NCBI RefSeq assembly: GCF_041751335.1
Contig: NZ_JBGSXS010000231.1
Span: 1-64,000, forward strand
DNA from: Aquiflexum sp041751335
GTDB lineage: Bacteria; Bacteroidota; Bacteroidia; Cytophagales; Cyclobacteriaceae
Length of the DNA stretch: 64,000 bases
Direction of reading: 5' to 3'
Shown: one piece after another, positions 52,343-61,308 of the stretch
Numbering within the stretch: the first letter of the stretch is position 1
Layout of the letters: the number at the start of each line of letters is the position of its first letter
Notes under the pieces: model-generated
What the model was told of the DNA's origin: nothing
Databases searched by the model: none
Seen by the model: the letters and a program-made list of their open reading frames with translations, nothing else
Program-made: the position numbers and the translations under genes

Positions 52343-52419
52343 TTTGATTCTCAAAAAATAAGTTGTGAGTGACGATATGAAAAGCATACTTTCTTATTAA
52401 AGAAAAAAACAGATTACAA

Positions 52420-52882
52420 ATGAAAAAGATTAAAAAAAAATATTTTGAAAATAGTAGTTATGAGTAGCTTGGTGGTATTTGGCCTATTCAGTTGCTCACA
52501 TCCCAATGCCAAGGAAATGAATGATTTGGAGAGTAGTGCCAAGAAGGATAGTTTGGAGCTTGTAAAAATAAATCCACTAGCAAATATGGAAAGAGCCGAC
52601 GACTTGTTGGAATACATTGACCATAATGCAGACATTGATACCAGGTATAGTCAGAATGTGGAAGATCTGAATGAAATGCAAAAGGACTTCAAATCTGAAG
52701 TCAACGCTGTTCAATTGAAATATGATCAGAGCCTTTATGAATTAAAAAAAACAAATCTGAAAATTAAAACCAAGGTAAATGGTCATGTTATTATAGATAC
52801 AAAATCTTGGGGTGATTTCAAGACATCTACCTACAATGAGATGAATAGTCTTGAAAAATCCATCAGGCTTTTAGCCGAATAG
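52420..52882 (+). pseudogene. Lipoprotein gene with likely frameshift in an A9 run
   Basis: The main frame is open from TTG 52445 to 52882 (145 residues: MKIVVMSSLVVFGLFSC, lipobox cysteine 17, then a long helical hydrophilic domain of about 125 residues). ATG 52420 starts MKKIKKK in another frame, across a run of nine A at about 52432-52440. Deleting one A would join the two into MKKIKKNILKIVVMSS, an ideal lipoprotein signal. It is either a real frameshift, a sequencing slip, phase-variable slippage, or the gene truly starts with TTG. No known domain is seen; a coiled coil is likely. Confidence 0.55.
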
Positions 52883-53205
52883 AATTCCTAATAAATTTTG
52901 ACAAATTACAAAGCTAATTGAACCATAAATGTGGCTAATCGGCTTTTATTTTACATTTTTTATATGTATTAAGATTATCTTTGATATAGGAGATTATTTA
53001 TGTATGTACGCAATGATGCCAATAAAATGGTAATTTGATATAATTCTTCGCAGGAGCCTGAAATGTCCGGTACATCCCTGCCTGCTTGCAGGCATGGGAC
53101 TTCAAACTTCGGTCTTCCGTCCGGTTTGTAATAGGATATTGGGTTACTGGCAAAGAAGCGTATAACCATATTATATACAGATCACCAGATCTAACAGAAA
53201 AGTAT
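52883..53205. other. Gene-free region
   Basis: About 320 bp. A GCCTGC-TT-GCAGGC palindrome lies at about 53079-53092 and CTTCGGTCTTCCGTCCGG words follow at 53108-53125. The frame open from 53086 is not used as coding because its first 40 residues are made of these repeats. Confidence 0.5.
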
Positions 53206-54141
53206 ATGATAAAGAAAGAAAAATTTAAGGTCAGGCATTTACCGAGATTATTTTGGGAAGCAGGGAAGATTTGGAACCAAAATAACCCATGGAGATTGGG
53301 GGCCGTTGTGGCCTATTATGCTGTATTGTCCTTACCGGGATTGCTGATCATCATCATCAATATCGTAGGGGCAGTTTGGGGGCCGGAAATCGTTAGAGGT
53401 GAAATCACCGAGGAAATATCCGAGGCCATTGGTACTGATGCTGCCAACTCGCTGATAGTTGTCATGGAAAGCACCCAAAATGATGATAGGACTTTTATAT
53501 CCACTGTGATAGGAATTGGAGTATTGATTTTTGGTGCTACAGGGGTCTTTTACCAGTTGCAGATTTCAATGAATGAAATATGGAACGTTAAAATCGATCC
53601 TGACGCTGGGTTTTGGAAAATCATTAAAGACAGGGCTTTGAGCCTTGCTTTTGTTACAGCCATCGCCTTTCTTTTGATTGTCAGTTTTGTGGTATCCACG
53701 GCGCTGACATTGTTGAATAGATTCCTGTCCAGTATTTGGGAACCAGCCTATATGATTTTTGCAAGATTGTTGGATTTTGTCTTTGCCACGGGAATTTTAG
53801 CTCTTTTGTTTGTTTTGATTTTCAGGTTTATGCCTGATATGAAAATTAGGTGGGCCTCAGTTTGGCTGGGAGGAATTATTACTTCCTTGTTATTCAATTT
53901 AGGCAAAACGCTCCTGAGCTTTTATTTTGGATATTCGGACCCTGGATCAACTTATGGTGCGGCGGGTTCAGTGGTTTTATTGCTTTTATGGGTATCCTAT
54001 TCCTGTTTGATTTTGTTTTATGGTGCAGCATTTACAAGAGTTTATGCAGAAAGATATAATCCAAAAGTGCAACCGGAGGATTTTGCCATGGTTGTCAAGG
54101 AAAAAGAAATAATCCTGGAAAAGGGAAGTGAATGCAAATAA
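53206..54141 (+). CDS. YihY/BrkB-family inner-membrane protein
   Basis: A 311-residue protein with six hydrophobic helices. NNPWRLGAVVAYYAVLSLPG near the N-terminus and YGAAGSVVLLLLWVSYSCLI near the C-terminus are family signatures. The family was once called RNase BN by mistake; the true role (transport or lipid-related) is unsettled. ATG 53206 is chosen over 53086, because the extra 40 residues would be encoded by intergenic repeat DNA. A GH13 gene follows 34 bp later. Confidence 0.85.
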   Translation: MIKKEKFKVRHLPRLFWEAGKIWNQNNPWRLGAVVAYYAVLSLPGLLIIIINIVGAVWGPEIVRGEITEEISEAIGTDAANSLIVVMESTQNDDRTFISTVIGIGVLIFGATGVFYQLQISMNEIWNVKIDPDAGFWKIIKDRALSLAFVTAIAFLLIVSFVVSTALTLLNRFLSSIWEPAYMIFARLLDFVFATGILALLFVLIFRFMPDMKIRWASVWLGGIITSLLFNLGKTLLSFYFGYSDPGSTYGAAGSVVLLLLWVSYSCLILFYGAAFTRVYAERYNPKVQPEDFAMVVKEKEIILEKGSECK

Positions 54142-54175
54142 CCATCAAGTGATTGATCAATAAATTAAGGAAGGT

Positions 54176-55972
54176 ATGGAAAATGAAAAAAGGGAAGGAA
54201 TGGGCTCAATTTTGGGCGAAAAGGGTGTCACTTTCAGAGTTTGGGCACCCCATGCTGATCGGGTTTTTGTCATGGGTGAATTCAGTGATTGGAGGGAGGA
54301 ACAGTTTCCGCTGGATCATGAGGGAGATGGTTATTGGGCGCTTCATGTCCATGAGGCCCAATCTGGCCATGAGTATAAATTTCTCATCATCAATGGAGAT
54401 CAAAGATTGTCCAAAACAGATCCTTATGCCAGGAAAATGACCCATAGCAATGGCAATTCAGTGGTTTATGATCTTTACAATGATTGGCAGGACCATCAAT
54501 TCCAAATTGCCCCTTTCAATCAATTGGTGATTTATGAAATGCACATTGGGACTTTCAACAGAGAAGGCTTCGGAGATGGAGAAGTCGGTACATTTTACTC
54601 CGCTGTTGATAAATTGGATTATTTACAGGAATTGGGTATCAATGCCATTGAACTGATGCCGATAATGGAGTTTTCTGGTGACAGTTCATGGGGCTATAAC
54701 CCTGCCCATCCATTTGCAGTGGAGACGGCCTATGGAGGTCCGGAAGGATTGAAACATTTCATATTTGAGGCCCACATCAGGGGAATAGCAGTAATATTGG
54801 ATGTGGTATATAATCATTTCGGCCCATCAGATATGGATCTCTGGCAGTTTGATGGATGGAGTGAGAATGGGCTTGGTGGTATTTATTTTTATAATGATGA
54901 CAGGGCAAAAACGCCATGGGGAGACAATAGGCCGGATTATGGAAGAGAGGAAGTAAGAAGCTATATCAGGGATAATGCCATGATGTGGCTTCAGGCATAT
55001 CAATGTGACGGTTTGAGGTTTGATGCCACTGCAATGATAAGGTTTCTGGGATATGATGATCCATATGACAAGACAATATTGGAGGATGGGTATTCTTTTA
55101 TACAAAATCTGAATGGCGAAATCAGCGCTAAGTTTCCTAATAAAATTTTGATCGCAGAAGACCTGAAAGCAGATTCCATGGTCACAGCGCCTATTTCCAA
55201 AAACGGTCTTGGATTCCATTCACAATGGGGTTTGGGTTTTTCGGATTATGTCAAAAGGGTCTTATTGGAAGTGGATGACCAACACAGGAATCTTCAATTG
55301 ATTTTGGAATCGCTGTATTTTTCCTTTAACAATGATGTTTTTCAAAGGATAATATTTACAGAGTCCCATGATGAAATAGCCAATGGTTCTTCCAGGCTTC
55401 CTGAGGAGATTGATCCAGGCTATGCCGATGGAGCATATGCCAAGAAAAAATCCACATTGGGTGCCATTACCCTGTTTACCTCAGCAGGAATCCCAATGAT
55501 TTTTCAGGGGCAGGAATTCAATATGCAAGGTTATTTTACGGATGCGATGGCTTTGGATTGGGGAAAATTAATGGAAAACCATGGAATTACCCAGATGTAT
55601 AGGGATTTGATCTGGATGCGGTCGGGAAGAAATGAAGAGTTGGTTGGTTTGACAGGGCATTTAATTGAAACCCTTCATTTTCATCAGGATAATCTGGTGG
55701 TGGCATTTAGCAGAACACATAAGGATTTTCAGGATCGACCGGTTATTGTCATTCTCAATTTCTCAAGCAATGAGTACTTTGGTTATCAAATCGGAATTCC
55801 ATTTGATGCTGAACTTGATGTAAAGTTCAATAGTGGTTGGAAAGGATATGATGAGGATTTTTCGGATACCACCATTGTGGGAGTACAGATTGAAGGTGCA
55901 TTTGAGGGACAGGATCATTCCATTAAAGTTGATCTACCGTCCTTTGGCGGGGTGATATTGGTGAGGAAGTAG
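54176..55972 (+). CDS. GH13 alpha-glucan enzyme (branching enzyme / TreZ-like)
   Basis: A 598-residue cytoplasmic protein: CBM48-type N-domain (about 12-100, FRVWAPHADRVFVMGEFSDW), the GH13 barrel (about 115-500) and a C-terminal beta domain. Catalytic residues are Asp in DGLRFDATAM (about 282), Glu in LIAEDL (about 327) and Asp in TESHDE (about 397); region I is DVVYNHFGP. The motifs NHFGP and KTPWGD recall maltooligosyl-trehalose trehalohydrolase, while ESHDE and the architecture recall glycogen branching enzyme. No treY or glg gene is beside it, so specificity stays open. A compatible-solute role would fit the stress genes nearby. Confidence 0.82.
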   Translation: MENEKREGMGSILGEKGVTFRVWAPHADRVFVMGEFSDWREEQFPLDHEGDGYWALHVHEAQSGHEYKFLIINGDQRLSKTDPYARKMTHSNGNSVVYDLYNDWQDHQFQIAPFNQLVIYEMHIGTFNREGFGDGEVGTFYSAVDKLDYLQELGINAIELMPIMEFSGDSSWGYNPAHPFAVETAYGGPEGLKHFIFEAHIRGIAVILDVVYNHFGPSDMDLWQFDGWSENGLGGIYFYNDDRAKTPWGDNRPDYGREEVRSYIRDNAMMWLQAYQCDGLRFDATAMIRFLGYDDPYDKTILEDGYSFIQNLNGEISAKFPNKILIAEDLKADSMVTAPISKNGLGFHSQWGLGFSDYVKRVLLEVDDQHRNLQLILESLYFSFNNDVFQRIIFTESHDEIANGSSRLPEEIDPGYADGAYAKKKSTLGAITLFTSAGIPMIFQGQEFNMQGYFTDAMALDWGKLMENHGITQMYRDLIWMRSGRNEELVGLTGHLIETLHFHQDNLVVAFSRTHKDFQDRPVIVILNFSSNEYFGYQIGIPFDAELDVKFNSGWKGYDEDFSDTTIVGVQIEGAFEGQDHSIKVDLPSFGGVILVRK

Positions 55973-55978
55973 CTTCAG

Positions 55979-56065
55979 AACTCAGGATGACGGCTGCCTA
56001 GCGGGTAACTTGATGTCATTACCAAATGTGAACAATTTAAAAACTTTGGGGACTCGCAATTACGG
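55979..56065 (+). repeat. Family A repeat copy
   Basis: CTCAGGATGACGGCTGCCTAGCGGGTAACTTG-type junction of two units (55981 onward) and a diverged core. It begins six bases after the GH13 stop codon. Confidence 0.65.
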
Positions 56066-56178
56066 AAAAGTTAGATTCCCCTACCTACAGTACCTTCGAC
56101 CCGTCCAAATTTTTCCTAGAAACTTATCACAAATTTCAGATAGACGAGAATAATTTTTAGTTTTGTACCCATAACATA

Positions 56179-56601
56179 ATGATACATTTCATGAAGAAAA
56201 ATTCACAAATAATTCAGGCTTTAGCCATCATCCTATCGGCTACAATTTTTTTGGCAGGATGTGGCAGCACCACGATGATTCAATCCAGGCCGGACAATGC
56301 CAAGGTCTATTTAAATGGGGAATATATGGGGAATACACCCTATGCCTACAGAGACACCAAAATAGTGAGCAGTACCACAATTGTAACTTTGGAAAAAGAA
56401 GGTTATCAGCCTTTCAATACATCATTTTCCAGAGATGAGGAATTGGATGTAGGGGCATTGATAGGAGGGATCTTTTTGTTGGTGCCATTTTTATGGATTA
56501 TGAAATATAAGCCGTTCAGGACTTATGAAATGAAGCCTGAATTTGGCTATGACGAAAAGCAAAATTCAGAAACATTGATAGAAGTCATCGAAGAAAAATA
56601 A
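56179..56601 (+). CDS. PEGA-domain lipoprotein
   Basis: A 140-residue lipoprotein: ATG 56179 (or the internal ATG 56191) gives a signal with lipobox FLAGC; a PEGA domain follows (about 32-85; SRPDNAKVYLNGEYMGNTPY and VTLEKEGYQPF), then a hydrophobic segment (about 95-112, VGALIGGIFLLVPFLWIMKY). PEGA domains are surface or peptidoglycan-associated beta folds. A strong terminator follows. Confidence 0.8.
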   Translation: MIHFMKKNSQIIQALAIILSATIFLAGCGSTTMIQSRPDNAKVYLNGEYMGNTPYAYRDTKIVSSTTIVTLEKEGYQPFNTSFSRDEELDVGALIGGIFLLVPFLWIMKYKPFRTYEMKPEFGYDEKQNSETLIEVIEEK

Positions 56602-56606
56602 GATAG

Positions 56607-56640
56607 GGGATTATGGTTTTGCCCATAATCCCTTCTTTTT
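56607..56640 (+). terminator. Intrinsic terminator of PEGA gene
   Basis: GGGATTATGG (56607-56616) and CCATAATCCC (56623-56632) form a perfect 10-bp stem with a TTCTTTTT tail. The stop codon of the convergent nuclease gene (56611-56613) lies inside the left arm. Confidence 0.85.
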
Positions 56641-57096
56641 CAATCTTGCTTCTCTTTGAAGCTTAATAAATAGTTCCGAATATTTCACATTTGGGGGCAC
56701 AGTCATGACCATTGCATACCCATTTTCTATCAAATGTGCATTCAGAAAAGTGCCATCTTCAAGATAGACATAGGCCAATGTTCTTTTATACCGGTCATAT
56801 TTGCCCACATCATATTCCAACCGTATTTTTTTACTATCCAATAACTTTACAATATAGGCGGCGGCTACTTTGCCAAAATACCCGATTTCCTTTTTCCCAC
56901 TTCTTCTGGTTTCAGGTGCGTCTACGCCTATCAATCTGATCTTTTCTTGTTCACCTTTGGAATTGGTAATCCAAAATGTATCCCCATCCACAAACTTCGA
57001 TATCTCAAACCAATCAAAGTGCGTTTGGGCGTGAGTTTCAATTAACAGAAATGTGAGGAGGAATAGATATAGAAGGGCTATTTGAATTTTTTGCAT
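56611..57096 (-). CDS. Secreted thermonuclease-like (SNase) protein
   Basis: From ATG 57096 the 161-residue protein begins MQKIQIALLYLFLLTFLLIE, a signal peptide, then an OB-fold SNase domain (about 25-160). The catalytic triad positions of staphylococcal nuclease are kept as Arg in KIRLIGVDAPETRR, Glu and Arg in YDRYKRTLAYVYLEDG. It should degrade DNA or RNA outside the cytoplasm. The open frame extends upstream to 57414, but those residues are not signal-like and are rejected. Its end overlaps the PEGA terminator. Confidence 0.85.
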   Translation of the reverse strand: MQKIQIALLYLFLLTFLLIETHAQTHFDWFEISKFVDGDTFWITNSKGEQEKIRLIGVDAPETRRSGKKEIGYFGKVAAAYIVKLLDSKKIRLEYDVGKYDRYKRTLAYVYLEDGTFLNAHLIENGYAMVMTVPPNVKYSELFIKLQREARLKKKGLWAKP

Positions 57097-57461
57097 AATT
57101 TGGAATAATGGGGCAAGATAAGATACAAGAGGCAAGAACCAAGAACAAAGCTGACCGATGTCCGATAAACAGTCCGTTATTCTGAATGAGCTAATCGAAA
57201 GTAATAAATAATAAACTAACCCTACAGAGAAGTGAAGAATCTCTAACGATTGAAAAAAGTATAAAGTAAATTCAGGACGTGACAAGCTGAGATATTTATA
57301 AAACAAGAATTTTTTCTCCGATTGGGTCTTGTTATTTGAGAATTTTTCCTGCAATTTTAAAGCCTTATGAAGGTTTAATTTTTCTCCGGTCAGTTTTCCT
57401 GCAAGCGTACGCACTTACTGCAGGTTATTTCCAATTCCATTTTTGGATAAATCCTTCATAC
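57097..57461. other. Gene-free divergent region
   Basis: Between the nuclease (minus) and MATE (plus) genes. Contains AGATACAAGAGGCAAGAACCAAG and GACCGATGTCCGAT words of the dispersed arrays at 57115-57165, and a CTGCAAGCGTACGCACTTACTGCAG-like patch at 57400-57424. No coding region supported, although open frames from both genes run into it. Confidence 0.5.
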
Positions 57462-58853
57462 ATGACACTTAAAAAATTTATTCAACATTTCAAATCAGCT
57501 GTTAGGGGTCTTGAAGAAGACTTCACCAATATCAGCATCAAAAAAGCCATTTTCTATCTGTCTGTGCCCATGATTTTGGAGATGGTGATGGAGTCCTTGT
57601 TTGCAGTGGTTGACATTTTCTTTGTCGGCAAGCTTGGCGTATATGCTGTTGCTACCGTAGGGCTTACAGAATCAGTGCTGACAATTATCTATTCCATTGC
57701 CATCGGCCTGAGTATGGCGGCGACAGCTATTGTGGCAAGAAGAATTGGAGAGAAAAAACCTAAAGAGGCCTCTACTGCGGCCTTTCAAGCGATCATCGTC
57801 TGCTCTTTTTTCGCTGTTGCTGTAGCGGTCTTGGGGGTGTACCAGGCCAAAAATATGCTGGCAATCATGGGCGGAGAATCCGACGTCATTGAAATGGGAT
57901 ATCGTTATACGCAGGTGATATTTGGCGGAAATGTCTGCGTGATGCTGCTTTTTCTGATCAACGGTATTTTCAGAGGGGCAGGTAATGCAGCTGTTGCGAT
58001 GCGTGCATTATGGATAGCAAATGCATTTAATATTGTTCTTGATCCTATTCTGATTTTTGGGCTGGGACCTATCCCTGCCATGGGATTGGAAGGTGCCGCT
58101 TGGGCGACAACTACAGGTAGGGGCATAGGGGTGATATATCAATTTTATATTCTTTTCAATGGCAAATCCATTATCAAATTTTATTGGGAAAGTTTGAAGA
58201 TGAACTGGAAAACCATCTGGACTATTCTCAAAGTGGCTTCCGGAGGCATGGGGCAATTCCTGATTGAATCTGCTTCTTGGATATTCCTGATGAGGATTAT
58301 TTCAGAATCGGGTTCTGTGGCTTTGGCAGGATATACGATTGCAATAAGGTTGATCATTTTTGCGCTATTACCAGCCTTTGGATTATCCAATGCCTCGGCA
58401 ACTCTTGTCGGACAAAATCTAGGTGCATTACAACCTGCACGGGCTGAAAAATCTGCATGGCTTTCCGCACATTATACGGCTATTTTCCTGGGATTTTGTT
58501 CGATAATCTTTATTGGAGGGGCCGGTTTTTTTATCGGAATATTCAATCAGCAACCTGATGTGATTGAAGTCGGAAGATTGGGTTTGACTATTATTTGTTT
58601 GGGTTATGTGTTTTTTGGATATGGCATGGTCATGAGTCAGTCCCTCAATGGGGCAGGTGATACCAGGACTCCAACCATCATCAATTTGGCTGTACTTTGG
58701 GGCTTTCAGATTCCATTTGCCTACTTTATGGCGAAAACATTGGGAATGGGTGCGACAGGCGTATTTGTGGCTATTGCCGTTAGTCATTCTCTGCATGCTG
58801 TGGTGAGTACTTTGGTATTTAGGAGGGGGAAGTGGAAGTTGGTGGAGGTTTGA
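57462..58853 (+). CDS. MATE-family multidrug efflux transporter
   Basis: A 463-residue inner-membrane protein with 12 hydrophobic segments in two MATE halves (MILEMVMESLFAVVDIFFVG and the second half from GQFLIESASWIFLMR). It exports cationic drugs or metabolites with Na+ or H+ antiport. I chose ATG 57462 (MTLKKFIQHFKSAVRG); an open frame to 57336 would add 42 residues of non-family sequence. The gene is followed by repeat words and a hairpin. Confidence 0.9.
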   Translation: MTLKKFIQHFKSAVRGLEEDFTNISIKKAIFYLSVPMILEMVMESLFAVVDIFFVGKLGVYAVATVGLTESVLTIIYSIAIGLSMAATAIVARRIGEKKPKEASTAAFQAIIVCSFFAVAVAVLGVYQAKNMLAIMGGESDVIEMGYRYTQVIFGGNVCVMLLFLINGIFRGAGNAAVAMRALWIANAFNIVLDPILIFGLGPIPAMGLEGAAWATTTGRGIGVIYQFYILFNGKSIIKFYWESLKMNWKTIWTILKVASGGMGQFLIESASWIFLMRIISESGSVALAGYTIAIRLIIFALLPAFGLSNASATLVGQNLGALQPARAEKSAWLSAHYTAIFLGFCSIIFIGGAGFFIGIFNQQPDVIEVGRLGLTIICLGYVFFGYGMVMSQSLNGAGDTRTPTIINLAVLWGFQIPFAYFMAKTLGMGATGVFVAIAVSHSLHAVVSTLVFRRGKWKLVEV

Positions 58854-58934
58854 TCGAGTCAAGAAACAAGTTGTGAGAGCCGAGAGCCGAGAATCAAGAA
58901 ATGGAATGAAAAAATGCAATTTAGGATTACTGCT

Positions 58935-58962
58935 GTTCGTTACCGAAGGTTCGGTAGCGAAC
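58935..58962. repeat. GTTCGTTACCGAA hairpin
   Basis: GTTCGTTACCGAA and TTCGGTAGCGAAC pair with one wobble around a tight loop. It lies between the MATE gene and the toxin-antitoxin pair, after an array of AGAGCCGAGA words at 58875-58900. No T-run. Confidence 0.5.
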
Positions 58963-59103
58963 TACATATAAATAGGATTTGTAGTCCAAGTTCTCTTTAG
59001 GGTTGGGTCAATTGTAATTACAAATTTCAGTTATCTGTTCTCGGGATTTCAAACCCCGAGGAGAGAGAGTCTTTTGAAAAATTCGTATCTTGGGTTAAAA
59101 TTA

Positions 59104-59334
59104 ATGGCTATGGAAAAGATACAATTAGAGGTGGATAAAGTGACCGCTGAAAAATGGAACAGTTCAAATAGAAAAACCAAAAAGCAGATTTCGGATGCTT
59201 TTGAAAAAGTATTGGATATTTTTTTTGAAAATAAAGAAGAGGATTTCTGGCCATTTCTTGAAGGCATTAGGAAAAAAGCAGAAAACAAAGGATTCAATGA
59301 TGAGATACTAAATGAAATTTTGAATGATAAGTAG
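59104..59334 (+). CDS. Probable antitoxin of a PIN-domain pair
   Basis: With ATG 59104 (or 59110) a 76-residue charged protein, MAMEKIQLEVDKVTAEKW, with a possible short ribbon-helix-helix-like beginning and helical remainder. It overlaps the PIN toxin gene by 11 bases. An earlier in-frame start at 59074 would add ten residues. Assignment as antitoxin rests on position and size. Confidence 0.65.
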   Translation: MAMEKIQLEVDKVTAEKWNSSNRKTKKQISDAFEKVLDIFFENKEEDFWPFLEGIRKKAENKGFNDEILNEILNDK

Positions 59335-59743
59335 GTTTGTTTTAGATACAAATACAATTATCAGTGCAGTGTTATCACCTTTTTCAACTAACGCGGAAGT
59401 CTTAAAAAAATCTTTATTAATTGGGGCGCCTGTTTTCTCGGAAAATGTTTTTAATGAATTGAATGAGGTTATTTTAAGAAAGAAATTTGATAGGTATTTT
59501 TCAATTAAAGACAGAATAAGAATTATTGAGTCGTTGAGGTCAAGGTTTCTGTTTGTTGAGGTTTCCTCCAATATCCACATCTGTAGAGATCCAAAGGATG
59601 ATATGTTTTTGAATTTGGCAATTGATGCAAAAGCAACCTGCATTGTTACAGGCGATGCTGATTTATTGGAATTGAACCCTTTTAAAGGGATTCCAATTTT
59701 GAGTCCTCGTGAATTTTTGGAGAAATATCAAAACATGGTTTGA
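59324..59743 (+). CDS. PIN-domain toxin (COG1569 type)
   Basis: A 139-residue PIN ribonuclease with all acidic metal-binding residues: Asp8 in FVLDTNTIISA, Glu45 in FNELNEV, Asp92/Asp93 in CRDPKDDMFL and Asp111/Asp113 in TGDADLL. It belongs to the group annotated as putative toxin-antitoxin toxin, PIN family, different from the VapC-like protein at 10551. It overlaps its antitoxin gene and converges on nosY. Confidence 0.85.
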   Translation: MISRFVLDTNTIISAVLSPFSTNAEVLKKSLLIGAPVFSENVFNELNEVILRKKFDRYFSIKDRIRIIESLRSRFLFVEVSSNIHICRDPKDDMFLNLAIDAKATCIVTGDADLLELNPFKGIPILSPREFLEKYQNMV

Positions 59744-59804
59744 TTGAAAAAATTGAGTTTTTTTTAAGGTTTTGGAAACTTCTTCAAGTAATCTTAAATC
59801 CCTT

Positions 59805-60572
59805 TCAAAAATCCTTTTTCCTAAAAACCCGCATCGCCACTAACAATGGCCAAAGCATCCAAATCAACATCATCGCTGAAGAGAGTAATATACCTTTTGC
59901 CGATCCGAAGAAATTCTGGAAAAAGGCTCCGGTATATCCCATGAGTGCGGAGATATCCAACTGCATCAACATGATAATTCGCCCAAGGTCAACAGGATTG
60001 AAGAAGACCAATCCTAAAGTGGTTTTTTCCAACGGGTAATCAGCCAAACTATAAATCAGGTACAGGACAAGTCCATCATAGATCAACGAGAAATAAATCC
60101 AAAATGATAAGCTGATACCAATGGCCTTGGCCTTGTCTCGGGTTAGTACCGATGCAAGAAAAGCCAATCCTGCAAAGACTACGCTGAGGGCTATTCCTAT
60201 GCCTAATAAGATGAGAACAGTGCTGTCTGCACCCCATATTACCATGGGAATTCCAAATCCAACCACGATAGCTGCACTGAGCATGATGATCACTGCCAAA
60301 ACCTGACTCAAAAAAACATCACGTCTCTTAACAGGTTGCGCAAGCATCAGCTCGGTGAATTCCAGGTTATTGAAAAAATGTGTGGTAGCAAATACCGCAG
60401 CTATCAAGGGGACAATCATCAACATGATATTAAGTAAACTTAAAGAGACCTTACTCATGTCCTCGGATACCTGATAGATGGAAACGGCCACCAAAACCAT
60501 AAAGATGGTATATAGTATCGCAAACCTACTTTTCACGATATCATAAAGCGAATATTTCAGTAACTTAAACAT
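59805..60572 (-). CDS. nosY: ABC transporter permease NosY
   Basis: A 255-residue inner-membrane protein with six hydrophobic segments, of the ABC-2 permease type. It forms the transporter with NosF and NosD that supplies sulfur (or a related species) for the copper-sulfide cluster of nitrous oxide reductase. It overlaps nosF by eight bases and ends the minus-strand string. Family features: LTEL-type LEFTELMLAQPVKRRDVFLS loop and the C-terminal GSAKGILLSSAMMLIWMLWP. Confidence 0.9.
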   Translation of the reverse strand: MFKLLKYSLYDIVKSRFAILYTIFMVLVAVSIYQVSEDMSKVSLSLLNIMLMIVPLIAAVFATTHFFNNLEFTELMLAQPVKRRDVFLSQVLAVIIMLSAAIVVGFGIPMVIWGADSTVLILLGIGIALSVVFAGLAFLASVLTRDKAKAIGISLSFWIYFSLIYDGLVLYLIYSLADYPLEKTTLGLVFFNPVDLGRIIMLMQLDISALMGYTGAFFQNFFGSAKGILLSSAMMLIWMLWPLLVAMRVFRKKDF

Positions 60573-61308
60573 GGCTCAAATCAGTTATTTTCTTCTTTTT
60601 TTTTAAACTCCATTCCATCAATCTGGCTATGGCTGTTGAGAATTTTTCTTCTCCTGTGATATCCTTTAGGCTGTTAATGGTATCATTGAAGAAGACTTCT
60701 CCCTCGTTGATATAGATGGCATGATCTTTCAGTTCATCCAATTCACTGAGAATGTGGGAGGTGATCAAGATGAGTTTGCCGGCATCCCGTTCTTTTTTGA
60801 TTTTATTTTTCAAGGTTTCTACCGCCATCGGGTCAAGACCTGCAGTGGGTTCATCCAAGATCAGAATATCAGCCTTGAACATAAACGCAAGCGCAGCACT
60901 TACCTTTTGACGGGTTCCGCCACTCAGCGTATGCATGGGTTTGTCCATGGTTTTGTCAAGCCCAAATGCTTCTATCAGGTCAAGGTCATAATCTTTGATT
61001 CCAGGTCTCATGTCCTGCATCATGCTAAATAGTTGCCCAATTCTGATATTGTCAGGGTATCTTCCTATTTGAGGCATATATCCGATTTTCGCCCGGTAAG
61101 CAAAATTCCCTTTGATAGATTCACCCTTGACAAATACTTCACCTGAATGGGGAATGACCATACCAAGGATTATTTTGATCATGGTTGTTTTTCCGGAACC
61201 GTTTGGTCCCATCAATGCATAACTTTTGCCTGATTCAAACTCCAGATTGAAATCTTTCAGAACTTCAAGTTTGCCGAATTTTTTATGGATGTTTCGTACC
61301 GAAATCAT
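60565..61308 (-). CDS. nosF: ABC transporter ATP-binding protein NosF
   Basis: A 247-residue ATPase with Walker A GPNGSGKTTM, signature LSGGTRQKVSAAL, Walker B ILILDEPTAGLD and switch His in LITSHIL. It energises NosY and NosD action in maturation of nitrous oxide reductase. It overlaps nosD by 26 bases and nosY by eight, so translation of the three is coupled. Confidence 0.92.
   Translation of the reverse strand: MISVRNIHKKFGKLEVLKDFNLEFESGKSYALMGPNGSGKTTMIKIILGMVIPHSGEVFVKGESIKGNFAYRAKIGYMPQIGRYPDNIRIGQLFSMMQDMRPGIKDYDLDLIEAFGLDKTMDKPMHTLSGGTRQKVSAALAFMFKADILILDEPTAGLDPMAVETLKNKIKKERDAGKLILITSHILSELDELKDHAIYINEGEVFFNDTINSLKDITGEEKFSTAIARLMEWSLKKKKKITDLSHV

Noticed and set aside
56611..57414. 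Longer N-terminus for the nuclease (start at 57414)
   Set aside because: The added 106 residues come from intergenic repeat DNA, and the signal peptide begins at residue 107.
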